DNA from: Bacteroidota bacterium
GTDB taxonomy: Bacteria > Bacteroidota > Ignavibacteria > Kryptoniales > JAKASW01
Reading direction: 5' to 3'
Assembly: GCA_021811615.1 (NCBI GenBank)
Contig: JAJZNW010000089.1
Coordinates: forward strand, 1-64,000
DNA: 64,000 bases
The notes under the pieces are model-generated. The model ran no database searches and had not been told where the DNA came from. It saw nothing but the letters and a program-made list of their open reading frames with translations. How positions within the stretch are numbered: position 1 is the first letter of the stretch; the number at the start of each line of letters is the position of its first letter. The position numbers and the translations under genes are program-made. Below, in pieces: positions 17,159-25,531 of this stretch.

Positions 17159-17562
17159 TCAGGCAAGATTCAATTGCCACGAGATTCCGTATCTGTCCTC
17201 CACCCAGCCGAACGTCCGGCTGAAGGATATTCATTCAGAGGCATATGGACCGTTCCCCCATCCGACAGTTTCCCGAACAGCGTATCGATATCCTCTTCGT
17301 CGGAACACCGGACAAAAGTTGAAATCGCATGAGTGAAAGTGAACCGGTGGTCGACGCTGCTTTCCGTGGCCATGAACTACACTCCGTTGAGGATGAACAG
17401 GGCCCGTTTGACGGTTCCTTCCCTCTCGCCTTCATTCGGGCCATAGCGTACCATCTTGCCGATCCTCGAGTTCCCGAAGAGCGAGACATAGAAGTTGATC
17501 GCTTCTTCCGCTTTAGCGTGCTGCCTGCCGACGAAAAGCAAGAAGGTCGTGAATTTCCGCAC
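17159..17562 (-). pseudogene. VOC (PhnB/3-demethylubiquinone methyltransferase-like) gene with nonsense and frameshift
   Basis: The frame starts at GTG 17562 (GGAG upstream), one base after the SRPBCC stop, and reads VRKFTTFLLFVGRQHAKAEE, then INFYVSLFGNS and RALFILNGV. A TAG follows at 17379-17377 where the family has a glutamate (NG-x-EFMA). Reading resumes with FMATESSVDHRFTFTHAISTF to PLNEYP. A missing T in what should be CCTTTC then shifts the frame. In the corrected frame it ends RTFGWVEDRYGISWQLNLA at TGA 17159. The two lesions fit a once-functional 133-residue protein coupled to the SRPBCC gene. Confidence 0.85.
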
Positions 17563-17563
17563 A

Positions 17564-18019
17564 TCATTTCTCCGCGTATTCTTTAGGGCTCTTTCCAATT
17601 ATCATGGTCCAGCCCATCTCGAAATTCTTCATGCCGAAATCTGGCAGCTTGGGGAATGTATCAAGTCCTTCATGTGTAAACCGCACCCTGGTCTTTTTCC
17701 CTTCCGGGAACAATTCAAAGGTCACGAGAGAATTCCCTGCATATCCTTCGTACCGCCGGGTATAGGCAAGCTTCTTGTTTGGAACCACCTCGCCCACCTT
17801 GCAGAGGTGATGGAAGTCCTTTTCACCGTTACCTGCGTGGAAAACGAATTCGAAACCGGCCTCTGGTTTGAATTCCTCTATGTCAAAATACCAATTCTTC
17901 ATCTCCTCAATGCCGGTACTCGCATTCCACACCCTTCGGACCGGAGCGTCGAAAGTCCTCTCAATTGCAAATGGGCTCTTGGGGTCATCTTTTGCTGTCA
18001 TGTTTCTTCTCTTTTGCAT
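17564..18019 (-). CDS. SRPBCC/AHSA1-like ligand-binding domain protein
   Basis: A 151-residue protein with GAGGGAAG upstream of ATG 18019; an internal ATG at 18001 is an alternative. It reads FAIERTFDAPVRRVWNAST early, then EEMKNWY, FEFVFHAGNGEKDFHHLCKV and VTFELFPEGKKTRVRFTHEG, ending MGWTMIIGKSPKEYAEK. This is the usual AHSA1/START helix-grip order. Such proteins bind hydrophobic ligands and are frequently encoded with VOC and YCII proteins. The VOC pseudogene follows immediately, so the pair was probably cotranscribed. Confidence 0.88.
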   Translation of the reverse strand: MQKRRNMTAKDDPKSPFAIERTFDAPVRRVWNASTGIEEMKNWYFDIEEFKPEAGFEFVFHAGNGEKDFHHLCKVGEVVPNKKLAYTRRYEGYAGNSLVTFELFPEGKKTRVRFTHEGLDTFPKLPDFGMKNFEMGWTMIIGKSPKEYAEK

Positions 18020-18209
18020 GAACTTCCCTCATGATTATGCGGAAGAAAGGTCAAGGCGGGACTGCCGCGGAGACATCGATTCGAAAGAGAAATTCCACCT
18101 CCTGGAATGAGCGGACAGGATTAGGACCGGCATGAAGGGAGTAATCGAAGCGACGGCGGCCTCAAATCGCCCCAGCAGAAGATTTACATGAAGAGAGCGG
18201 ATACCGCAG

Positions 18210-18259
18210 GTTGTGCGGTTACTTCGAAAGCGTCCCCAAAATGTCTGTAACCGCACAAC
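18210..18259. repeat. 13-bp perfect inverted repeat with 24-base loop
   Basis: GTTGTGCGGTTAC (18210-18222) and GTAACCGCACAAC (18247-18259) pair exactly around a 24-base loop containing TTCGAAAG. It lies just below the stop of the cysteine-rich gene and upstream of the SRPBCC gene. No T run is present. It could be a terminator-like hairpin for the former gene or the remnant of a mobile element end; I saw no flanking duplication. Confidence 0.4.
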
Positions 18260-18279
18260 TGGGTATCACGCTAACGTCA

Positions 18280-18498
18280 TCAACTTAGACCGAGCAGTTC
18301 TTTCGCGCGGTCCTGCTGGTTCGGAAACATATCCGGTGGGACAGCCGGTTTCCCTTTTGCTTTGAAAATCATGTATCGTGCGCAACTCGCATAATCATTT
18401 TTGCAATAGCTGCGTTTATACATCGTGGACAAACCTGGCATGTTTTCCATCTGATCATTGAAAAAGGGACACGTTCCCAAGCATTCGCAGTCTGCCAT
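18280..18498 (-). CDS. Small cysteine-rich protein, 72 residues
   Basis: ATG 18498 has GGAGG at good spacing. The product begins MADCECLGTCPFFNDQMENM and has cysteines at CxCxxxC near the start plus YCKNDYASCARYM later, five in all. It ends PPDMFPNQQDRAKELLGLS. Similar short proteins with the ECLxxCPFFND start and a CARYMVFK-like centre occur in anaerobic bacteria and are annotated hypothetical. The cysteine pattern suggests metal or Fe-S binding, but this is inference. No signal peptide is present. It is not obviously in an operon. Confidence 0.75.
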   Translation of the reverse strand: MADCECLGTCPFFNDQMENMPGLSTMYKRSYCKNDYASCARYMIFKAKGKPAVPPDMFPNQQDRAKELLGLS

Positions 18499-19528
18499 TT
18501 TCAACCTCCATTTTGAGAGCCAATTCGAAATCAAGAGAAATAAAAATTCCGCAGGCCGACCGCTCGTTACCGATGGACACTTTCCCGAGATGATCATGAG
18601 TGCGACAACGCTGCAAGGGAAAATCGATTCTGAAAAAGGGACTTATCCTCATGGTCTACTCCGAAATTGTCTCTCATCTTTTTTTCCAACGCCGGACCGG
18701 ATATGCGGTTACTGGTGCTTTTTTATCTGGAACGAATGAAACCGGCCCGCTCTCCACTCAGCGATAAAAAGGTAGGCTGTTTCAGCAGCTCTCCTGACTG
18801 GACTGCCGCGCAAACATCAGGATCTCCGCATCGACACCGGCGGTAAATCCCGAACATTATGCAACCGGCTGGTCGAACGCTCTGCAATCACGGCTTGCGA
18901 AGTTCCCGGGTCGGTACGAACTGATGAAAGCTTATGAAGCTCTTTCCGTCTGAAGACAAGGTAACTAAGGAACGGAGTAGTCTCCGGCCCGAGTTCATGG
19001 GAATATGATTGGGAACAACGAAACGAAAACAAAGCATCAGGATGTCGACAGATGCCTGCATCAAAGCTCCCTCGGCGTGTGCGCCAATTTCCGACCCATC
19101 TCAAAAACATATCGCCGCCCTTTTTGCAATACTTCCAGAAACAACTTACAAGTCGGGCCGAATAGAGAACGTGACTTCGATCACCCGATGAGTACCGATG
19201 GACTATGAGCATGCATGCACGACCGCGTTTGCGCGAAGGGCGGAAGGAAGTATTGAAACGACCTTTGTGAGTCATCGCTGCCGTCTCTTCAAGGAAGTCC
19301 TGATTATCGGGCTTGCGGACCCGATAATCTCCATATCTTTAATTATGACCGCAACTTACGCCATTCTTACCAACCAAGATTTGATACGTTTACCCGGACG
19401 ACCGCTTGATTCTCTGGACACTTCCATGTTATGTTCACACGTGGGATTCAGGGGCTGCACTCCGCACGTATTTCACTGCGCCGATCCACAAGCGCAGTAA
19501 TGCAAGATCAAAACAAGGAGTAGAGGAC
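18499..19528. other. Intergenic kilobase with a strong hairpin, no convincing gene
   Basis: About 1 kb separates the cysteine-rich gene and the M16 operon. Frames on both strands reach 60-150 codons, but their composition (rich in Arg, Ser and Cys) and missing ribosome binding sites argue against coding. A frame ending at 18953 (NPEHYATGWSNAL to MKAYEALSV) looks protein-like but has no start, so it may be a gene remnant. A perfect 10-bp stem occurs at 19302-19311/19320-19329 with an 8-base loop. The M16 promoter should lie in the last 200 bases. Confidence 0.4.
19302..19329. repeat. Perfect 10-bp stem-loop upstream of the M16 operon
   Basis: GATTATCGGG (19302-19311) and CCCGATAATC (19320-19329) pair exactly around CTTGCGGA. 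The downstream sequence is moderately T-rich, so it could terminate read-through, or it could be a leader structure about 200 bases upstream of the peptidase gene. Confidence 0.4.
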
Positions 19529-21046
19529 ATGCGAAACAAGGGAATCTCCCCTTTCGCCTTCTTGCTGTTCCTTTTCGTATCCATCTTCAGCTTGAGGGCA
19601 TGGGGACAAACGTTCGACAAAATCAAGAGTCAGGTCAAGACTCACACGCTCGCCAACGGGATGAAATTCATCGTGCTCGAACGCCACGATGCGCCCGTAG
19701 TCTCATTCCACACTTACGCCGACGTCGGCTCCGCGCAGGAATCTTACGGGATCACCGGCATCTCGCACATACTGGAGCACATGGCGTTCAAAGGAACACA
19801 TGACGTCGGCACGAAAGACTTTGCCGCTGAGTCCAGACTCCTCGACAGCATGGACAACATCTATGCGCAGTTGAGCGAAGAGGAGCGCGCGTTGAAACCG
19901 GACATGGCAAAGATTGCCGGGCTGAAGGCAGAATTCGACAGCACGAATTCGACCGCTAATAATTATGTCGCATCAATGGAATACTGGGATCTCACCAGGG
20001 AAAAGGGTGGGCGCGGACTTAACGCATATACCAGCAACGATGCGACGCAATACGTGGTCAGCCTCCCTTCGAACCGGCTGGAGTTCTGGATGGCGATGGA
20101 GTCCGACAGGTTCATGAACCCTGTGTTCAGGGAATTCTTCCAGGAAAGGAATGTAATCATGGAGGAACGCCGGCTCGGGATCGAAACTCAACCTGTAGGA
20201 AAACTTATCGAGGAATTCACGGCCGCCGCTTTCAAATCGCACCCGTACCATCATGAGGTGATCGGACACATGTCCGATCTGAAGAACATCTCCAGAACCG
20301 ATGTGATCCGATACTTCCACAAGTACTACGGGCCGGCAAATCTCACGGTCGCGATCGTAGGCGACGTAAAGGCGGATGAGGTCTTCAAAATGGCCGAGAC
20401 TTATTTCGGTCGTATACCCGGCGGCCCGAAGCCGGAACCGCTCCGGACAGTGGAACCCGAGCAACAGGGAGAGAAGCACATTTACGTCGAGGCGCAGTCG
20501 CAGCCGATAGTTATCGTCGGATTCCACAGGCCGGGCGTCAGGGATAGAGAGTCTGCGGCGCTCGAGGCGCTCGCGAACATCGTCGGCAACGGCAGATCGT
20601 CGCGGATATACACTTCGCTCGTGAAGGAAAAGAAGATCGCGATACAGGTCGGGGCTTTCAACGGCTTCCCAGGCTACAAGTATCCGAACCTGCTGGCCGT
20701 TTACGCGGTGCCATCGAAAGGGCACACCAACGAAGAATGCATCAAAGCTATCGAGCAGGAGCTTCAACGAGTGATCGACCAACCGGTCAGCGACGATGAA
20801 CTGACGAAGTACAAGCTATCCGCAGAGAAGGATCTGATCGACGGGATGAAGGATAACTCCAGGATGGCGGCGTCCCTTACTTTCAACGAAGTCGTCATGG
20901 GTGACTGGCAGAAGACTTTCGACATAATCAAGGATGTCGACGCCGTCACGGCGGCCGATGTGCAAGGGGTGGCGAAGAAATACGTCACAAAGAAAAACAG
21001 AACGATCGGTGAACTAATACCGGAGGGACAGACCGATGAAAACTAG
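19529..21046 (+). CDS. Secreted M16 zinc metallopeptidase (catalytic subunit)
   Basis: ATG 19529 has AAGGAG upstream; longer frames reaching 19406 lack one. The 505-residue product has a signal peptide (SPFAFLLFLFVSIFSLRAWG) and the inverted zinc motif HxxEH in GISHILEHMAFKGT (His80, Glu83, His84). The usual downstream glutamate region follows in ERNVIMEERRLGIE. A helical insert of about 50 residues (SMDNIYAQLSEEERALKPDM) sits between them, as in one bacterial subgroup. The second M16 domain is present (IVGFHRPGVRDRESAALEAL). It should be an exported peptidase pairing with the overlapping gene, which lacks the zinc motif. Confidence 0.93.
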   Translation: MRNKGISPFAFLLFLFVSIFSLRAWGQTFDKIKSQVKTHTLANGMKFIVLERHDAPVVSFHTYADVGSAQESYGITGISHILEHMAFKGTHDVGTKDFAAESRLLDSMDNIYAQLSEEERALKPDMAKIAGLKAEFDSTNSTANNYVASMEYWDLTREKGGRGLNAYTSNDATQYVVSLPSNRLEFWMAMESDRFMNPVFREFFQERNVIMEERRLGIETQPVGKLIEEFTAAAFKSHPYHHEVIGHMSDLKNISRTDVIRYFHKYYGPANLTVAIVGDVKADEVFKMAETYFGRIPGGPKPEPLRTVEPEQQGEKHIYVEAQSQPIVIVGFHRPGVRDRESAALEALANIVGNGRSSRIYTSLVKEKKIAIQVGAFNGFPGYKYPNLLAVYAVPSKGHTNEECIKAIEQELQRVIDQPVSDDELTKYKLSAEKDLIDGMKDNSRMAASLTFNEVVMGDWQKTFDIIKDVDAVTAADVQGVAKKYVTKKNRTIGELIPEGQTDEN

Positions 21047-23174
21047 GAAACTGCAGCCAAAGGGATACTCTTTGCTCAATTCCGCGGCGATCGGCATCCT
21101 GTTGATCTTCGCCTTGTCGGAATTGTCTTTCGCACAGAAGGCCCCTAAAGAAGTCACATCCTTTCCGCCTCTCAACAAGGTGCAGATGCCGGATGTCAAA
21201 CAGGTGACTCTGCGGAACGGCATGAAAGTCTATTTGGTCGAGGACAACGAATACCCGACCGTCGATATGCGCGCGATGGTGAAGACCGGCTCAATTTACG
21301 ATCCGGCAGACAAGGTCGGTCTCGCATCCATCACGGGAACGGTGCTCAGGACGGGCGGCACGTCGACGATGAGCGGCGACGAGATAGATAAGACGCTCGA
21401 GACAATGGGCGCCTATGTCGAAACCGGGATCGAACAGAATTCAGGTTACGTCGCGATGTCTGTGCTGAAGGCCGACGCCGACAGGGGGATCGCGATCATG
21501 GCAGATGTCCTGATGCATCCTGCGTTCGCGCAGGACAAGATCGATCTCGCCAAAGTTGAACTTCGCTCGGGGATATCGAGACGCAACGACAACATATGGA
21601 GTATCACCGGCAGGGAATTCAACTCTCTGATCTACGGAAAGACGCATCCCTATGCGCGATATCCCGAATATGCCACGGTCGACAACATAACGAGGGACGA
21701 TATCGCCTCTTTCTATGAGAAATATTTCCATCCAAGCAACATAATGTTGGCGGTTTGGGGCGATTTCAAGTCGAAGGATATGCAGAAAAAGCTCGAAGCT
21801 GCATTCGGAAATTGGACTCCCGCGAAGACGGAGTATCCCGAGCAGCCGAAGGTGGATTACCGGTACAGGTACACGATCAACTTCGTGCAGAAGCCGGACG
21901 TGAACCAGAGCCATATCCAGATGGGGCACATCGGCGGAGTGCTGAGCGATCCCGATTACCCTGCACTCGTCGTAATGAACGAAATTCTTTCGAACGACAG
22001 GATGTTCAAGGTGCTTCGGACGAAAGAGGGACTCACCTACGCGCCGTGGGGATATTACGGCTCCGAATATGACCATCCCGGCGTCTTCAACTGCGGGACG
22101 CAGACGAAATCGCAATCCACGGTGTACGCCATCAGGCTTATGCTGAACGAGATCAAGAAGATAACCGAGGAGCCTGTAACAGATGAGGAGCTCCAGCGGG
22201 CAAAGGACAGCTATCTCAACTCGTTCGTGTTCAATTTCGATTCCAGGTCGAAGATCGTCACGAGACTGATGACATATGCGTATTACGGATACCCGCTCGA
22301 TTTCATCGACAAGCTGAAAAGCGGCGTTGAAAAGGTAACGAAGGACGACGTCCTGCGGGCTGCAAAAGGCCATCTGCATCCGGGTGAACTTCAGATACTC
22401 GTGGTCGGAAACAAGAACGATTTCAGCGAGCCTCTTTCGTCACTGGGCGATGTGAACGAGATCGACATCGCGATACCGGAACCACCTGCGGCAGCCGCAC
22501 CGGAAGCGACATCAGAGTCGCTGGCGAAAGGACGTGAGCTTTTCCTGAAATCGATGAATGCTTCCGGCGGTTCGGAGGCATTCCACAAGATTAAGAACGT
22601 CTGCGTTACCGCAAAGATCCTGCGCCCGGGAGAAGGCGGCGACATGGAGATGGGAGCGGAAATTACTCTCGTATATCCCGACCGCGTTCACCAGGCCATA
22701 AAGACACCGATGGGGGAGATTAAGATGGTGATGGCAGGCGAGAAAGGATGGATGGTCACTCCGCAGGGTAAGATGCCGATGCAGGAGGCTGTCATGAAGC
22801 AGATGCGCGGCGACATCCTCCGCGAGGCGGCGCACTTCTTCACTCACGCCGACGAGCTGCAGGTTCAATCACTCGGTGAAAAGGAATTCGCAGGCGCGAA
22901 GTCGCTTGAGCTTCTTGTTTCGTCCGGGGAAGAGTCGTTCCATCTTTTCCTCGACCCTCAAACATACCTTCCCGCCGGAGTGTCTTACCGGACGACCGGC
23001 CGGGAAGGGCCGGTCGAAGTACAGGAGTACTGGTCGGACTACCGGGATGTGGATCAGGTAAAGCTTCCACACAAATCCATCGCCACTATGGACGGGAAGA
23101 AAGTGTCAGAAGCTACAATCATTGAGATGAAGCACAATGTAGAAGTCGATCCTACGATGTTCGAGGAAGAGTAA
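21036..23174 (+). CDS. M16 non-catalytic subunit fused to LolA/lipoprotein-sorting-like domain
   Basis: The gene starts 11 bases inside the upstream M16 gene. The 712-residue protein has a signal peptide (around IGILLIFALSELSFAQ) and M16 halves beginning QVTLRNGMKVYLVEDNEYPT. Where the zinc motif should be it reads VGLASITGTVLRTGG, so it is not expected to be catalytic. From about 505 onward a separate domain follows (LAKGRELFLKSMNASGG, an IKNVCVTAKI stretch, MGEIKMVMAGEKGWMVTPQG, FHLFLDPQTYLPAG, VEVQEYWSDYRDVDQVKLPH). It resembles outer-membrane lipoprotein-sorting folds. The pair probably forms a heterodimeric periplasmic peptidase; the extra domain may bind lipid or substrate. Confidence 0.88.
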   Translation: MKTRKLQPKGYSLLNSAAIGILLIFALSELSFAQKAPKEVTSFPPLNKVQMPDVKQVTLRNGMKVYLVEDNEYPTVDMRAMVKTGSIYDPADKVGLASITGTVLRTGGTSTMSGDEIDKTLETMGAYVETGIEQNSGYVAMSVLKADADRGIAIMADVLMHPAFAQDKIDLAKVELRSGISRRNDNIWSITGREFNSLIYGKTHPYARYPEYATVDNITRDDIASFYEKYFHPSNIMLAVWGDFKSKDMQKKLEAAFGNWTPAKTEYPEQPKVDYRYRYTINFVQKPDVNQSHIQMGHIGGVLSDPDYPALVVMNEILSNDRMFKVLRTKEGLTYAPWGYYGSEYDHPGVFNCGTQTKSQSTVYAIRLMLNEIKKITEEPVTDEELQRAKDSYLNSFVFNFDSRSKIVTRLMTYAYYGYPLDFIDKLKSGVEKVTKDDVLRAAKGHLHPGELQILVVGNKNDFSEPLSSLGDVNEIDIAIPEPPAAAAPEATSESLAKGRELFLKSMNASGGSEAFHKIKNVCVTAKILRPGEGGDMEMGAEITLVYPDRVHQAIKTPMGEIKMVMAGEKGWMVTPQGKMPMQEAVMKQMRGDILREAAHFFTHADELQVQSLGEKEFAGAKSLELLVSSGEESFHLFLDPQTYLPAGVSYRTTGREGPVEVQEYWSDYRDVDQVKLPHKSIATMDGKKVSEATIIEMKHNVEVDPTMFEEE

Positions 23175-23191
23175 TTGACTTACCCCCTTGG

Positions 23192-23220
23192 TCCCCCTCT
23201 CTTCACGGAAGAGAGGGGGA
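23192..23220. terminator. 13-bp G/C-rich hairpin between convergent operons
   Basis: TCCCCCTCTCTTC (23192-23204) and GAAGAGAGGGGGA (23208-23220) pair perfectly around ACG, just after the M16 operon stop and before the stop of the esterase gene. GAAGAGAGGGG recurs at 24262-24272, so the element may belong to a dispersed repeat family as well as acting as a terminator. Confidence 0.6.
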
Positions 23221-23323
23221 AAAGCGGGGTAGAACTGTAGTCTTGAAGCACAAAAGTCCTTTCGGGGCTTCCCGGCACTGGCAAGGTTAGCAAATCCGCT
23301 ATTCCACTTTCCCCGGCAGGATC

Positions 23324-24205
23324 CTACGGATGTTCTTCCCCCTTCAGTATCCCTTCCGTCTTCAGCCAGTCTATGCAGAGTCCCGGCCACTTTTCGACGG
23401 CGCCGCGTCCGGTGCCGAGGCCGAAGCCGTGACCGCCTTTCTCGAATACATGAAGCTCGCATGGTACACCAGCATCGTGAAGTGCTGTAAAGAATCGAAT
23501 GCTCTGAACCACCGGTACTGTGCGATCGTCGGCGGCATGAACGATAAATGTCGGCGGGGTGTCCTTATCCACGAGATGAAAATATGGTATGAAGCTCGCC
23601 TTCGAACCGAGGCGGGCATATTCTTCGTCGGCATCCGGGTGAAGCCAGTCGAGTGCGGGGTAGCCAAGTATCATGAAATCTGGTTTGCATGAGACACAAT
23701 CGACCAGATCCCGGGCAGCTGCATTTTTGTAGTGAGTGGCGACTTCGGCGGCGACCTGCCCTCCTGCCGAGAAGCCGGCTATCCCGATCATATTAGAACT
23801 AATGTCATACTTCTTGGCGTCGGAGCGAACCAGACTCAACGCTCGTTTCGCGTCTTCGAATGCCTGCTCAGGTTTGAGCCTGTACTTCAGGACAAAGGCA
23901 GCGACGCCGTTCTCGTTGAGCCATTTCGCAACGCTCGTCCCTTCAAGCTCGATCGCCAGGTGGTTGTACCCACCGCCTGGACAGACGATGACGGCAGGAC
24001 GGTTCGGGTCCGCCTTCTTAGGAATGAACACTTCCAGGTCGGGCTGGTAGACGTCATATATTCTCTCGTTCACAATTTTTTCCTCATTCTTTTCGTTGCC
24101 TGTACCGGGCGCGAGGCCCGGCCAGATTCTTATGGTTTGCTGCGCAAAGGAAGGTGCCGCCGATAAAAGCGCCAGCAGGCCTGCAATCGGACCGATTAGT
24201 TTCAT
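23324..24205 (-). CDS. Secreted alpha/beta-hydrolase (carbohydrate esterase-like)
   Basis: ATG 24205 follows AAAGGAAAG. The 293-residue protein has a signal peptide (MKLIGPIAGLLALLSAAPSF) and the endo-xylanase/acetyl-esterase-like start IRIWPGLAPG. The oxyanion motif is PAVIVCPGGGYNHLA, the nucleophile elbow is GIAGFSAGGQVA, and the acid and base regions are FIVHAADDRTVPV and GGHGFGLGTG. This subgroup is found in plant-polysaccharide loci as acetyl- or methyl-esterases. It lies downstream of the pectate lyase on the same strand, suggesting deacetylation or demethylation of pectin, though the exact bond is not determined. Confidence 0.88.
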   Translation of the reverse strand: MKLIGPIAGLLALLSAAPSFAQQTIRIWPGLAPGTGNEKNEEKIVNERIYDVYQPDLEVFIPKKADPNRPAVIVCPGGGYNHLAIELEGTSVAKWLNENGVAAFVLKYRLKPEQAFEDAKRALSLVRSDAKKYDISSNMIGIAGFSAGGQVAAEVATHYKNAAARDLVDCVSCKPDFMILGYPALDWLHPDADEEYARLGSKASFIPYFHLVDKDTPPTFIVHAADDRTVPVVQSIRFFTALHDAGVPCELHVFEKGGHGFGLGTGRGAVEKWPGLCIDWLKTEGILKGEEHP

Positions 24206-24343
24206 CCTGTCTTTCCTTTTCTATTGGAACCGACCCACCTACTTTGTTACCTCCCTTTTTTGAAGAGAGGGGATCGGGGGTGAGTTTGCAAACACGGAAG
24301 TTTCGCCGGCTCAGCAATTTCATGTTTTCAGGATCGCGTTACT

Positions 24344-25522
24344 TCAATTCTTACCTGGCGATCGTCCATTTTTTTCCCACGCCTGATACGTTTCCAGCGG
24401 CCGGTTCGGCTCGTAGCCGTACCATTTGTATCCCGTTCTCCGCTCGCGGTTGACACGGTCGAGCGAGTAGACAACATGGCGGCCCCGGTTGCAGAACAGA
24501 GGCACGTTCGTACCGATCTCATAGTAACGCGCCCAGATGGGCGGCGCATCGGCATCTTCCACGACAACGACGTCGAAGTCCGCATCGTGGTACCGGTACG
24601 ATGCGCGAGATCCCGGCACTGAGTCGACTCGTATCCCGTATATTCTTGAATCCCGAAACCAACGTATCGCGGATTGAATGGAGGCTATCACGCGTTTTTC
24701 GGGATGATCGATATTCATGAGGAGCATGACGATATCCGAACTCTCGAAAGCGCAGACGGACGGTGGTTCGAAGGTCCTCGCCCAGCGCGGTTCCAGAGTG
24801 ACGTTATCGTGCTGCTGGCACCATGCAGTGAGCCTGCCGTTCTCCCTAATCTGGCAATTCAACACGCATTCGATCCCTTTGTCAAACGCCGAGTCTACTC
24901 TCTCACGCAGCGCTCCCTCGACAAACGAGTAGTATGGTCTCCCTTCAACGATATGATGAAGGACCCGCAAAACGCCGGTCATGACGCCGTCGTTGAACGT
25001 GATGTACCGGCTGTAGTCTTTTCTGAGCGGATAAAATTGAGGCCAACCACCGTTAGGATACTGAGCCTTTAGTATGAACTTTATCCCCTTTAGACAGGCC
25101 TCCTTGTATCTCCGATCTTTCGTAAGCGTGTAAGCCTTGGCCAGATACTCGACTTGAGAATGTGTCGCTCTGTTGTCGAAAGTCGTATTGGACAGGTTCT
25201 TCGATGCTGCCAGTCTGCTCTTCTGTTCGGCCGTCAGAACTGCAAGCATGTCGTAGTTTTTCGGCCAGCCTCCGTTTGTCTTCTGGTAGAGAAGTATGTT
25301 GTCCGCAATCTCTCTCACATCGGATGGAGCATAACGTTTCCGCCCGGGAAGCGGATCGATGACGTGATCCTCGTCGTGAACGTTATACCAATGGTCGGCA
25401 CTATCGTAGAAATCAGAGACATAGATCGTCCCGTCCGCGTCATTTTCAGTAAGATCCTGCGCCAGTGCAACGGCCGAGAGGAAAAGAATCGCTGTCCCGA
25501 TTTTTATCATTCTCAGGCACAC
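24344..25522 (-). CDS. pelA: PL10 family pectate lyase
   Basis: A GTG at 25522 has AAGGGAA upstream; ATG 25510 is an alternative. The 392-residue protein has a signal peptide (IKIGTAILFLSAVALAQ). The PL10 core starts at about residue 70 and includes ADNILLYQKTNGGWPKNYD, TTFDNRATHSQVEYLAKAY, AQYPNGGWPQFYPLRKDYSR, ITFNDGVMTGVLRVL and CQIRENGRLTAWCQQHD. The toroid-forming repeats and conserved Asp/Arg around FDNRATHSQ fit the calcium-dependent lyases that cut polygalacturonate by beta-elimination. It lies between a cupin and an esterase, all on the minus strand: a small pectin-use set. Confidence 0.92.
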   Translation of the reverse strand: MCLRMIKIGTAILFLSAVALAQDLTENDADGTIYVSDFYDSADHWYNVHDEDHVIDPLPGRKRYAPSDVREIADNILLYQKTNGGWPKNYDMLAVLTAEQKSRLAASKNLSNTTFDNRATHSQVEYLAKAYTLTKDRRYKEACLKGIKFILKAQYPNGGWPQFYPLRKDYSRYITFNDGVMTGVLRVLHHIVEGRPYYSFVEGALRERVDSAFDKGIECVLNCQIRENGRLTAWCQQHDNVTLEPRWARTFEPPSVCAFESSDIVMLLMNIDHPEKRVIASIQSAIRWFRDSRIYGIRVDSVPGSRASYRYHDADFDVVVVEDADAPPIWARYYEIGTNVPLFCNRGRHVVYSLDRVNRERRTGYKWYGYEPNRPLETYQAWEKNGRSPGKN

Positions 25523-25531
25523 GGGTTCCCT

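Noticed and set aside
18817..19275. Reverse frame of 152 codons in the intergenic kilobase
   Set aside because: Composition (Arg, Ser, Cys) and lack of ribosome binding site point to chance.
21441..22379. Reverse frame of 312 codons opposite the second M16 gene
   Set aside because: Shadow of a well-supported gene; no ribosome binding site.
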